DNA of 64,000 bases, from contig NZ_CP107932.1 in NCBI RefSeq assembly GCF_036032445.1, positions 4,280,501 through 4,344,500 on the forward strand, written 5' to 3'. Below, piece by piece: positions 28,119 to 35,975 of the stretch (the stretch's first letter is position 1; each line of letters opens with the position of its first letter). The position numbers and the translations under genes are program-made. This DNA is from Nocardia sp. NBC_00416. GTDB lineage: Bacteria > Actinomycetota > Actinomycetes > Mycobacteriales > Mycobacteriaceae. The notes beneath the pieces were generated by a model. That model saw only the letters and a list, made by a program, of their open reading frames with translations, did not search any database and had not been told where the DNA came from.

Positions 28119-29336
28119 ATGCCAGAGGCCGTCATCGTATCCGTTGCTCGCTCACCCATCGGCCGGGCCAACAAGGGGTCGCTGGTGAGCATGCGGCCCG
28201 ACGACCTCGCCGCGCAGATGGTGCGCGCCGCGCTGGACAAGGTCCCCGCCCTGTCCCCCGCCGATATCGACGACCTGATGCTCGGCTGCGGCCAGCCTGC
28301 CGGTGAAGCCGGATTCAACATGGCCAAGGTCGTCGCCACTCAGCTGGGCTACGACTACATGCCCGGCACCACGGTCAACCGTTACTGTTCCTCCTCGCTA
28401 CAGACCACCCGGATGGCGTTCCACGCGATCAAGGCCGGCGAGGGGCACGCGTTCATCTCCGCCGGTGTCGAGACCGTCTCCCGGTTCCCCAAGGGCACCG
28501 CCGACGGCTGGCCCGACTCCCACAATCCACTGTTCGGCGCCGCCGAGGAACGCACCGCCACCACCGCGCAGGGCGGGGTCGCCTGGAAGGACCCCCGCAC
28601 CGACGACAACATCCCCGACGTCTACATCGCGATGGGCCAGACCGCGGAGAACGTCGCGTCGTTCACCGGCATCTCCCGCGAAGAGCAGGACCACTGGGGT
28701 GTGCGGTCGCAGAACCGGGCCGAGGAAGCCATCAAGTCCGGCTTCTTCGAACGGGAGATCACCCCGGTGACCCTGCCCGACGGCACCGTCGTCTCCACCG
28801 ACGACGGCCCCCGCGCCGGCACCACCTACGAAAAGATCTCCCAGCTCAAGCCGGTCTTCCGCCCCGACGGCACGGTGACCGCCGGAAACGCCTGCCCCCT
28901 CAACGACGGTGCCGCGGCCCTGGTGGTCATGAGCGATACCAAGGCCAAGGAACTGGGCCTGACCCCGCTGGCCCGGATCGTCTCCACCGGCGTCTCCGGC
29001 CTCTCGCCCGAGATCATGGGCCTGGGCCCGATCGAAGCGGTGCGCAAAGCGCTGAAACTGGCCGGCAAGACCATCGGCGATATCGACCTCTACGAGATCA
29101 ACGAGGCCTTCGCCGTCCAGGTCCTGGGTTCGGCCCGGGAACTGGGCATGGACCTGGACAAGCTGAACGTCTCCGGCGGCGCCATCGCCCTCGGCCACCC
29201 GTTCGGTATGACCGGCGCCCGCATCACCGCCACCCTCATCAACAACCTCCAGACCCAGGACAAGCAGTTCGGTGTGGAAACGATGTGCGTCGGCGGCGGC
29301 CAGGGCATGGCGATGGTCATCGAACGCCTGAGCTGA
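28119..29336 (+). CDS. fadA: Acetyl-CoA acyltransferase (thiolase, FadA3-like)
   Basis: Thiolase cleaving 3-ketoacyl-CoA with CoA in beta-oxidation (or running in reverse). The 405-residue sequence has the nucleophile Cys in NRYCSSSLQ near residue 89, the His of ALGHPFG near 361, and the second Cys in MCVGGGQG near 390. ATG 28119 has AAAGGAG eight bases upstream and starts MPEAVIVSVARSPIG; longer frames are upstream noise. It corresponds to Rv1074c. A hairpin terminator follows. Confidence 0.95.
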   Translation: MPEAVIVSVARSPIGRANKGSLVSMRPDDLAAQMVRAALDKVPALSPADIDDLMLGCGQPAGEAGFNMAKVVATQLGYDYMPGTTVNRYCSSSLQTTRMAFHAIKAGEGHAFISAGVETVSRFPKGTADGWPDSHNPLFGAAEERTATTAQGGVAWKDPRTDDNIPDVYIAMGQTAENVASFTGISREEQDHWGVRSQNRAEEAIKSGFFEREITPVTLPDGTVVSTDDGPRAGTTYEKISQLKPVFRPDGTVTAGNACPLNDGAAALVVMSDTKAKELGLTPLARIVSTGVSGLSPEIMGLGPIEAVRKALKLAGKTIGDIDLYEINEAFAVQVLGSARELGMDLDKLNVSGGAIALGHPFGMTGARITATLINNLQTQDKQFGVETMCVGGGQGMAMVIERLS

Positions 29337-29358
29337 GCCCGCTGTTCGCCTGCTGTGG

Positions 29359-29385
29359 GGTGGGGCCGAGTTCATCGGCTCCACC
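29359..29385 (+). terminator. Terminator after fadA
   Basis: An 11 bp stem with one G-U pair (29359-29369 with 29375-29385) and a GTTCA loop lies 22 bases after the fadA stop. No T-tract follows. The remaining ~130 bp to the next gene hold a second small inverted repeat but no gene. Confidence 0.65.
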
Positions 29386-29517
29386 TCCCAGGACGGCACG
29401 CGAGCGGGTCGTGCCGGTCACGGCCGAACTGGTCGGACTTCGCTTGCCTTCGCGTACTTTCCGTGGCCCCGCTGTCGCACTCCGCCCGGCGCAGCACGAC
29501 AGCCCGCCGCGCCGTCG

Positions 29518-29811
29518 TCATCGGCGGACCTCCGACGCGTACTCGGCCGCCGCCTCGTAGCGGGGGCAGCGGTGCGCGGCATGGACATCCATCACCTGAT
29601 GCGCGTGCGAGTAGCCGCGGATCGGATCCTGCGATCGGCAATAGGCAGTGGAATGCTCGACAGCTAGCGCGCGCAACCCATCGGCGAGTCGACGCAGCAC
29701 CGCTGGATCATCGGTGACCCAGTTTCTACTCGCCTGCCAGAGCCGGATGGTTGCGGCCATGGCGAGATTGTGCGGCGCGCGGACGGGCAGGGACGGTGAC
29801 TCCTCACGCAT
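29518..29811 (-). CDS. Small hypothetical protein divergent from XRE regulator
   Basis: This product is 97 residues from ATG 29811 (GAGG five bases upstream). Starts further upstream in frame would run into the divergent promoter region and are rejected. It is helical (AHNLAMAATIRLWQASRNW) and has two Cys and several His residues in its C-terminal half (YCRS, HAHQVMDVHAAHRC) that might bind metal. I do not recognise the family. Small genes paired with XRE/TPR regulators are common in actinomycetes, and the shared promoter holds a perfect palindrome. Confidence 0.6.
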   Translation of the reverse strand: MREESPSLPVRAPHNLAMAATIRLWQASRNWVTDDPAVLRRLADGLRALAVEHSTAYCRSQDPIRGYSHAHQVMDVHAAHRCPRYEAAAEYASEVRR

Positions 29812-29916
29812 AGGGACCTCGTCTCGTGGTTGTAATCGCATTCGGCGTACCCGGTATCGATCAGGGATGATTCGGTCGGGCGGCTGGATCACGATAGGAA
29901 TCCGTCAACTGTTCGA

Positions 29917-29935
29917 GGGGTACGGTTCGTACCCC
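29917..29935. promoter_or_regulatory. Perfect palindrome, probable XRE operator
   Basis: GGGGTACG-GTT-CGTACCCC, with 8 bp perfect arms, lies 46 bp before the GTG of the XRE-type gene and ~105 bp from the start of the divergent small gene. Its place in the shared promoter suggests autoregulation. The motif family is familiar from actinomycete XRE regulators; binding here is inferred. Confidence 0.6.
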
Positions 29936-29981
29936 GTGCCGCTACGCTTGAATCGCAGGATCACCAGCGAAAGGGGCTGCG

Positions 29982-31211
29982 GTGGCGATCAATTCCGCTG
30001 AGCACGCGTCTGTCGGAACCCGGATAAAGAGGTTGCGTGAGAGAGCCGGTATGTCCCGGCCCGTCCTGGCCGGGCTCCTGGGGCGATCTTCCGAATGGCT
30101 CAAGGCTGTCGAGAACGGGCGCCTGCAACCGCCACGGCTACCGATGCTGCTGCGGATCGCTCGCGCCCTGGACCTGAAGGATCTCGCCGAACTGACCGGA
30201 AACGGATATGCGGTTCCGGTCTCGGTATTCGCCGGTGAGCAGCACAGTGCCTTGTCCGATGTTCAAGCGGCGCTGACCGACTATCGTCTGGCCCCGCCGA
30301 CGTCTCCCGCGAGCGTCCGGCACCTGGAGGAGCGACTGCGGCAGGCATGGGTTGTTCGGCATTCGAGTCCGGACCACCGCACTCAGCTCGGTGCGCTGCT
30401 GCCCGACCTGATCAAAGATGCGCAGGGCGCGGCGCGGACCGGAGGAGACGGCCGCAGGCAAGCCCGTCGCGTACTGGCCGGGGTTTATCAATTGGCCGAT
30501 TTCTATGTGGCGTACCAACCTGCTGCGGAGCTGGTGTGGATGGTGGCCGACCGCGCCTTGTCCGAGGGGTACGCGGCCGACGATCTCTATGTGATCGCCT
30601 GCGGTGCTTGGGCGATGACCCAGGCGTTACGGGACTCGGGGCGCTGGGAGGAAGCGATTGCGCTGGCGCGAACCGCGGCCGAGCAGTTGACTCCATATCT
30701 GGATCGCGACGCAACCCCGGACGATTGGCGTGGAATCCACGGTGCGCTGTATGCGGAGGTCGCCTATGTACACGCCAGGCGCGGTCGGCACGGTGACGCC
30801 TGGGCGAACTGGGAGAAAGCCGGCGCGACAGCACGAGCGCTCGGCCCGCGGTACCGGCACACGCAGACCTCGTTCTCCATGCCGGTCGTGGCCGCACACG
30901 CGACAACCTTGGGAGTGGAGTTGCGCAGATCGGGCGAGGCCGTGCGGGCCGCACATTCGTTCGACGCCGACCTGATCGTCTCCGTCCCTCGCCGCAGCAG
31001 GCATTTCATCGAGGTCGCCCGGGCCCATTTCCAGCGGGAGGAGTCGGTCGCCGCGCTGGCACTGCTGGACAAATCGGTGCGTACGGCTCCGGAAACGATC
31101 CGATACAACGGATACGCCCGTCAGATCTTGCACTCGCTCATGGCGAAGCCGCCATCGGGAATGCGCGCCGATGTGAACGATCTGTGTGAACGGGTAGGGC
31201 TGGCGTCGTAA
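29982..31211 (+). CDS. XRE-family regulator with TPR-like effector domain
   Basis: The 409-residue protein has an N-terminal XRE helix-turn-helix (residues ~10-65: TRIKRLRERAGMSRPVLAG and SSEWLKAVENGR) and a long all-helical C-terminal region resembling tetratricopeptide repeats. This architecture recurs across actinomycetes in regulators of development and secondary metabolism. GTG 29982 has a GGGG ribosome site six bases upstream. The perfect palindrome just upstream suggests autoregulation together with the divergent small gene. Confidence 0.88.
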   Translation: MAINSAEHASVGTRIKRLRERAGMSRPVLAGLLGRSSEWLKAVENGRLQPPRLPMLLRIARALDLKDLAELTGNGYAVPVSVFAGEQHSALSDVQAALTDYRLAPPTSPASVRHLEERLRQAWVVRHSSPDHRTQLGALLPDLIKDAQGAARTGGDGRRQARRVLAGVYQLADFYVAYQPAAELVWMVADRALSEGYAADDLYVIACGAWAMTQALRDSGRWEEAIALARTAAEQLTPYLDRDATPDDWRGIHGALYAEVAYVHARRGRHGDAWANWEKAGATARALGPRYRHTQTSFSMPVVAAHATTLGVELRRSGEAVRAAHSFDADLIVSVPRRSRHFIEVARAHFQREESVAALALLDKSVRTAPETIRYNGYARQILHSLMAKPPSGMRADVNDLCERVGLAS

Positions 31212-31303
31212 CCAGGCCGCACAATCCAACTGAACGGGCACTTCAGTGCCATTCTCGGCCGATTTCGGCGGCGGAATGCAGCTGGAGTGTCCGGACGTGA
31301 AAA

Positions 31304-31327
31304 TGGCCCCCACCGAAGTGAGGGCCA
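31304..31327. terminator. Bidirectional terminator between XRE and BaxI genes
   Basis: TGGCCC (31304-31309) pairs with GGGCCA (31322-31327), with CAC/GTG pairing inside around CGAA. It lies between the converging ends at 31211 and 31343, 15 bp from the latter. Confidence 0.7.
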
Positions 31328-31342
31328 CCTTCTGCACAGCTA

Positions 31343-32197
31343 CTAGTCGCTCTGGAAGTAGCTCAGCAGTCGCAGGATCTCGACATAGAGCCAGACGAGG
31401 GTGACCGTGAGGCCGAGCGCCACACCCCAGGCCGCCTTCGGCGGAGCCTGAGCGCGGATGAGTTGATCGGCCGCGTCGAAGTCCAGCAGGAAGCTGAAGG
31501 CCGCGATGGCGATGACCACCAGGCTGAAGATGATCGCGATCGGGCCGCCGTCGCGCAGGCCGAAGCCGCCGTCGACGAAGAAGCTCGCGATCAGGTTGCC
31601 GACCACCAGGACCAGGATGCCGATCATGGCGCCGATGAGCATGCGGGTGAACCGGGGGGTGACCCGGATGGCGCCGGTCTTGTACACGACGAGCATGCCG
31701 GCGAAGACGCCGAAGGTACCCAGGATGGCCTGCCCGATCATGCTCGCGCCGCCCGCGCCACCGAAGCTGATATCGGTGAACATGAACGACAGGGCGCCTA
31801 CGAAAACGCCTTCGGCGACCGCGTAGGACAGCACGATCGCGGGGTTGTCCGCCTTGTTGCCGAAGGTGGCGACCAGCACGAGGACCAGACCGATGATGCC
31901 GCCGCCGATCACGAACATCGGGGCCAGCGCGTTGTTGGCATTGGTCAGCAGGTAGGTGACCAGCGCGGAGAGCGCCAGGACACCCAGCGTGATGCCGGTC
32001 TTGGTGACCACATCGTCGATGGTCAGCGACCGGGTCGGCGCCTGCGGATAGGGCTGCTGGTACTGCTGCGGGTACTGCTGGTTCCCGTACTGGTAACCCG
32101 CTTGTCCCGCGGCGGCAGCCCCCGAGCCGAAACCGGCGTAGCCGCCGACTTCCTGCCGGGGCAGGTTCTTGAATACCGGATTGCTTGTGGCGCGCAC
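31343..32197 (-). CDS. Bax inhibitor-1 / YccA family membrane protein
   Basis: The 284-residue product has a Tyr/Gln/Pro-rich cytosolic N-terminus (~residues 20-60) followed by seven transmembrane helices of the actinobacterial BaxI_1 family (segments such as MFVIGGGIIGLVLVLVA and RFTRMLIGAMIGILVLVVG). These plasma-membrane proteins are thought to leak or regulate ions or to bind membrane proteases; their role in actinobacteria is unknown. GTG 32197 has AAAGGGA six bases upstream. It is monocistronic. Confidence 0.9.
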   Translation of the reverse strand: MRATSNPVFKNLPRQEVGGYAGFGSGAAAAGQAGYQYGNQQYPQQYQQPYPQAPTRSLTIDDVVTKTGITLGVLALSALVTYLLTNANNALAPMFVIGGGIIGLVLVLVATFGNKADNPAIVLSYAVAEGVFVGALSFMFTDISFGGAGGASMIGQAILGTFGVFAGMLVVYKTGAIRVTPRFTRMLIGAMIGILVLVVGNLIASFFVDGGFGLRDGGPIAIIFSLVVIAIAAFSFLLDFDAADQLIRAQAPPKAAWGVALGLTVTLVWLYVEILRLLSYFQSD

Positions 32198-32552
32198 CGC
32201 AAATCCCTTTCTTGGAGTTCGTTGGTCATACCGGAGCACGACCGTCGGTCCCGAGCTGTTACTCGATATCCAACTGCTTTGTCCAACGTTCGCAACCCCC
32301 GGCGGAGTTCCCGGGACGGTACGACAAGACAGACAAACCGGACCTTACCGCCGGACGGGCCGCTATGAACCCCGGACCGACCCGCCGGACTGATCGCGTT
32401 TCCGGCGCTCGACCTCGGACAATCCGGATATCACCTGTTCACATAGGTGCCGTACGCAATTACGCAAGAACCTTGCCTATAATTCTCCCGTTCCGCGAAG
32501 CCGACCGGCGACACTTCGCGGCGACACCCGACACCGAACAGAAAGAGGCGAC

Positions 32553-33734
32553 ATGCGCCCAGGGTCTCTCAGGTATCAGCGCCGCACCCGACTGTTCGCC
32601 CTGACCGTGGCGGCAGGCTGCGCCGCGGCGTTTCCGGTGCTCACCACCCAGGCCCCCGCGGGTGCCGCTCCCCCGGAAGTCGCCTGCGGCTGGAGCCCGC
32701 GAATCGGCGCGGGCACTTTCAACGTCGCCTACCCCGATACTTTCGCCAACTACTGGATGACCTTCGTCCCGGCGGCGCCCGGCACGAGCGTGACCCTGCA
32801 CGGCGACTTCCCGCACGCGCGGTACATGTCGTTCGTCTCCTACTCCGCCCTCGGAGTGGCCACCGACGTCCTGACCGATACGTCGATCGCACCGGACGCC
32901 GGTTCGGTGAACCCTTTTCCCGCGGGCGCCGACCGGGAGACCGGGAACCGGTCCTACACGGTCCGGGTAGTGGCCGGTGACCGGCCGGAGAATCCCGAAC
33001 CGAATACGCTCTACGCGCGGGCCACCAACGGAGTGATCCCGGTGATCTACCGCGTGTACCGTCCCGACGCCGGACTCGACGCGATGGGCGGCACCGGGCT
33101 GCCCCGGACCACGGTGCACGCACCCGGCGGGGGCGCCTACGAGCTCGCCGACTGCGGCGCGAGCACCAGCGATTTCGACCCGCACGGCGTGTTCCCGGAG
33201 GGGCGCACCCGGCTGGGCGGCCGGGCCACGCCGCCGCCGCACGCGCCGCAATGGGCCGGGCGCGAGGGCGGCGGCCTGTTCCCCAACCCCGATAACAAGT
33301 ACCTGGCCACCCTGGTGGACTCCGGCCGGACCGCGGTGGTCCGGGGCAGGGTCCCCGAAACCCCCGATACATTCTCCGGAGCGGCGCGGATGCAACCTGC
33401 CCAGCTGCGCTACTGGTCGATGTGCAGCGGCGACGGGCCGTCGACGAGCACGCTGGGCTGCCTGGTCGACGACGAACTGCCGGTCGACGAGAACGGCGAG
33501 TTCACGATCGTGGTGTCCGCTCCCGAGAACCGGCCGGACCCCGGCTGCGGAGTGGCCTGGCTGCCCGCGAACTCTGGTGAGACGCTGCTCATCATGCGGA
33601 ACATGTTGCCCGCCGAGGACTTTCCGAATTCGGTCCAGGGTGCTGATCCAGAAAATCCGCAACCGGTGATGGGCCCCTATTATCCGGAGGTCACCTACCC
33701 GGCAGATACGGGCGAGCCGGACGGACTCTGCTGA
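32553..33734 (+). CDS. Secreted protein, weakly DUF1214-like C-terminus
   Basis: The 393-residue product has a signal peptide (RR near residues 10-11, hydrophobic stretch ~14-30, cleavage around PAGAA) and so should be exported. The mature protein is Gly/Pro-rich with several Cys residues. Its C-terminal part (GEFTIVVSAPENRP, then WLPANSGETLLIMRNMLP) weakly resembles the end of DUF1214-type domains. I do not recognise a firm family. ATG 32553 has GAGG five bases upstream. Confidence 0.7.
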   Translation: MRPGSLRYQRRTRLFALTVAAGCAAAFPVLTTQAPAGAAPPEVACGWSPRIGAGTFNVAYPDTFANYWMTFVPAAPGTSVTLHGDFPHARYMSFVSYSALGVATDVLTDTSIAPDAGSVNPFPAGADRETGNRSYTVRVVAGDRPENPEPNTLYARATNGVIPVIYRVYRPDAGLDAMGGTGLPRTTVHAPGGGAYELADCGASTSDFDPHGVFPEGRTRLGGRATPPPHAPQWAGREGGGLFPNPDNKYLATLVDSGRTAVVRGRVPETPDTFSGAARMQPAQLRYWSMCSGDGPSTSTLGCLVDDELPVDENGEFTIVVSAPENRPDPGCGVAWLPANSGETLLIMRNMLPAEDFPNSVQGADPENPQPVMGPYYPEVTYPADTGEPDGLC

Positions 33735-33813
33735 CCGTACGGCCGACGACCTCCCCACTGGGGGCACCGGCGGCGTATCCGTCGCCCGGCGGACTCGGCG
33801 AGAATCGGTCACC

Positions 33814-34272
33814 ATGAGCGAGCCCACCGCCCCCTCGTCGGCGGCCGTCCTGCTGTACCGGTTGACCCGCGCCACCAGTGTCCGGCTGGCGACGGAATTC
33901 GCCGCGGCCGGTATGCCCGACCTGCATCCCCGGCACGCCCTGCAATTCTTCCCGCCGCTGGTGGGCGGCGGGCAGCGGATCTCGGAGCTGGCGCCACGGA
34001 TCGGGGTAACGCGGCAGGCCACGGCGCAGGTAGTCGGCACGCTGGAGCGCGGCGGCTACCTGGTGCGCGTCGCCGACCTCACCGATCGGCGAGCCAGACT
34101 GGTCTGCCTGACCGACCGCGGCCGGGCCGCGTTCGCGGTGCTGCGGGACAGCATGATCGCAGTGGAACAGGATTGGGCGAGCGCCCTCGGGCCGGGACGC
34201 GCGGCCGAGTTCCGCGACATGCTGGCACTACTGCTGAACGAATCCGGACACGGGGGCCCGCTGCCCGGCTGA
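33814..34272 (+). CDS. MarR-family transcriptional regulator
   Basis: The 152-residue protein has the MarR winged-helix layout: N-terminal dimer helix, recognition region ISELAPRIGVTRQATAQVVGTLE, then the wing VADLTDRRARLVCLTDRGR and a C-terminal dimer helix. MarR proteins repress nearby genes and are released by small aromatic ligands. It converges with the ketosynthase gene 18 bases downstream and borders the ammonia-lyase/CoA-ligase cluster. Known MarR regulators of hydroxycinnamate pathways respond to aryl-CoAs, so a link is possible but unproven. Confidence 0.9.
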   Translation: MSEPTAPSSAAVLLYRLTRATSVRLATEFAAAGMPDLHPRHALQFFPPLVGGGQRISELAPRIGVTRQATAQVVGTLERGGYLVRVADLTDRRARLVCLTDRGRAAFAVLRDSMIAVEQDWASALGPGRAAEFRDMLALLLNESGHGGPLPG

Positions 34273-34289
34273 GCCCCGAGCGGCCCCGG

Positions 34290-35426
34290 TCAGGGCGTCC
34301 AGCCACCCTCCGGAATCGTCATGGTGAACGCACCGCAACTGAAGCTGAGCCCGAAAGCGACGACAATGCCCTGCCCGGCGTGACGATGCGTCGACTCCGC
34401 CACCATCAGCGGAACCGAACAGCCGAGGGTGTTGCCGTACTCGCGCAACACGCGATACGAGGAGGCGACAGGCGCACTGTCCGGCGAGACGCCGAACTGA
34501 GCGCACAGCGAGTCCAGGATGCGGACGCTACCGGTGTGCATGAGCAGCATCGAGGCATCGCCGGGATCGTTCAACCGACAGGATTCGTCATCCAGCAGCA
34601 TGCGCACGGTTTCCTTGGCGTAGAACGATCCGCGCGGCGTGACTTGTGAACTGAGCGTGTAGAGACGACGACCGTGCACCACCGGGATATCGGAACCGCC
34701 GTCCGGAACGGTGCCGAGTTCGGCGTCCTCAGCACGCTCGTTCGTCAAACTGGCGACCGGACCGAAGGTGGGACCGACGCCCTCGGCGGCGAACACCATC
34801 GCCACAGCGGCATCCGCGAAGAGGAAACCGTGCATCGCGTCGACGGTGCTCTGACGTTCGTCCGCACTCACCTCGGAGAAATGAGAGTAGAAGCCCGGAA
34901 GTACCGGAGACAGCGGAGTGATCGCCTCGGTGAAACACACGAGCACTCGTTTCTCGGGGTTACAGCTCAGATACCACCGGGCAGTCTCTACGACTTTCGC
35001 CATTGCCGAGCAACCCATGTATTCGATGCTCAGGTTGGCCACTGTCCGGGGAATTTCGGGCATACGCGCGATGACATCGCAGACGAGGCTCGGTAGAAGT
35101 CGGCCCGGTGCGCTGGTCACACCGAGCACCAAGCCGATGGATTCCGGTGCCACATCGCCCTTGGCAAGACATTTTCGCGCCGCGGCGACCGCCAAGTCGG
35201 CCGTGGCGATATCCAGCTTCGGTTCCGCGTCCCGAAAGAGAACGTCGGGATAGTTGGCCAGCACAGAGTGCCGGTTCAGCACCCCGATATCGTTCAACAT
35301 CGACACCAGGTTGTCCGAAAGATGCTCTCGGCCGACGGAGAGCAACTCCTCGGTCGAAAACTCGGGGCGAGGGAGCTCGGCGGTAACCGCAATGAGCGTG
35401 GGATCGATTGTTAAGGCGGCAGTCAA
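34290..35426 (-). CDS. Ketosynthase III / type III PKS-like condensing enzyme
   Basis: This thiolase-fold protein of 378 residues has a Cys-His-Asn triad: Cys in YMGCSAMAKV (near 138), His in LLMHTGS (near 295), Asn in REYGNTLGCS (near 330). The MGCSA nucleophile context and short HTG motif recall type III polyketide synthases and plant-type 3-ketoacyl-CoA synthases more than housekeeping FabH. Such enzymes take an acyl-CoA starter and extend it with malonyl units. It is divergently transcribed from the CoA ligase across a 549 bp region. Substrate and product are inferred from the neighbours. Confidence 0.85.
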   Translation of the reverse strand: MTAALTIDPTLIAVTAELPRPEFSTEELLSVGREHLSDNLVSMLNDIGVLNRHSVLANYPDVLFRDAEPKLDIATADLAVAAARKCLAKGDVAPESIGLVLGVTSAPGRLLPSLVCDVIARMPEIPRTVANLSIEYMGCSAMAKVVETARWYLSCNPEKRVLVCFTEAITPLSPVLPGFYSHFSEVSADERQSTVDAMHGFLFADAAVAMVFAAEGVGPTFGPVASLTNERAEDAELGTVPDGGSDIPVVHGRRLYTLSSQVTPRGSFYAKETVRMLLDDESCRLNDPGDASMLLMHTGSVRILDSLCAQFGVSPDSAPVASSYRVLREYGNTLGCSVPLMVAESTHRHAGQGIVVAFGLSFSCGAFTMTIPEGGWTP

Positions 35427-35568
35427 GCACTCGCTCCTATTTCTACTGGCCCGTCATCTACACCTCGGCCGACCTATGGGCGGCGGCGAATCCAGGCTTC
35501 TCAGCATCGCTCCGATCGCGCTGATTGGCAAGCCGAAAACAATTGATAGCAAACCGATACGACCGAAA

Positions 35569-35585
35569 GTTCCGCTTGGCGGAAC
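35569..35585. promoter_or_regulatory. Inverted repeat in the ketosynthase/ligase spacer
   Basis: GTTCCGC-TTG-GCGGAAC has perfect 7 bp arms, ~145 bp upstream of the ketosynthase start. It could be an operator or a hairpin in its leader. Confidence 0.35.
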
Positions 35586-35821
35586 CGATCCGGAAGCAGC
35601 GTTTCACCCGGCCTCGCCAGCACCGAGAACACCGCTGGCGCAAGCGGGGTGAACATGCAACACTACCTGCGGAACCTCAACGGCAGCATGCGCCGATCCA
35701 ACGTCGCCGGAGCACGCTTCGAAATTTGTTGCGCAGTCTTCGAAGAAGGTCGAACGTGATACATCCACCCCAACTCGGGCAATCATCCCGCAATGCGCCG
35801 TGCGGACAATCCATCTCCGAT

Positions 35822-35838
35822 ATTGATCGGCTATCAAT
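35822..35838. promoter_or_regulatory. Inverted repeat upstream of the CoA ligase
   Basis: ATTGAT-CGGCT-ATCAAT has perfect 6 bp arms in AT-rich sequence ~140 bp before the ligase start. Its size fits a winged-helix (MarR-type) operator, and a MarR gene lies at 33814. Binding is a guess from position. Confidence 0.35.
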
Positions 35839-35975
35839 GGCAGGACGTAATCGTCCGCGGTCATTGATCTCACAGCGCCCGGATCGTCCCGTTCCGATCA
35901 CGGCACCGCGGAGCACCTCGGCAAATTCATACCGAATTCATTTTGCCCGAGCAGATTTCACCGTTCGGAGTGGTC

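Larger units (their letters stand above)
35427..35975. other. 549-bp divergent promoter region of the aromatic cluster
   Basis: The region is less GC-rich than its surroundings and holds no supported gene. Two inverted repeats stand out (35569-35585 and 35822-35838, listed separately). Small open frames on the minus strand here lack ribosome sites and are rejected. Confidence 0.55.

Noticed and set aside
35604..35873. 89-codon minus-strand frame, with a start resembling that of another small frame at 60397-60642 (both have a DD..LPLIA..Y pattern)
   Set aside because: The likeness is short, both lie in AT-rich spacers without ribosome sites, and the nucleotide sequences do not align well; treated as chance.
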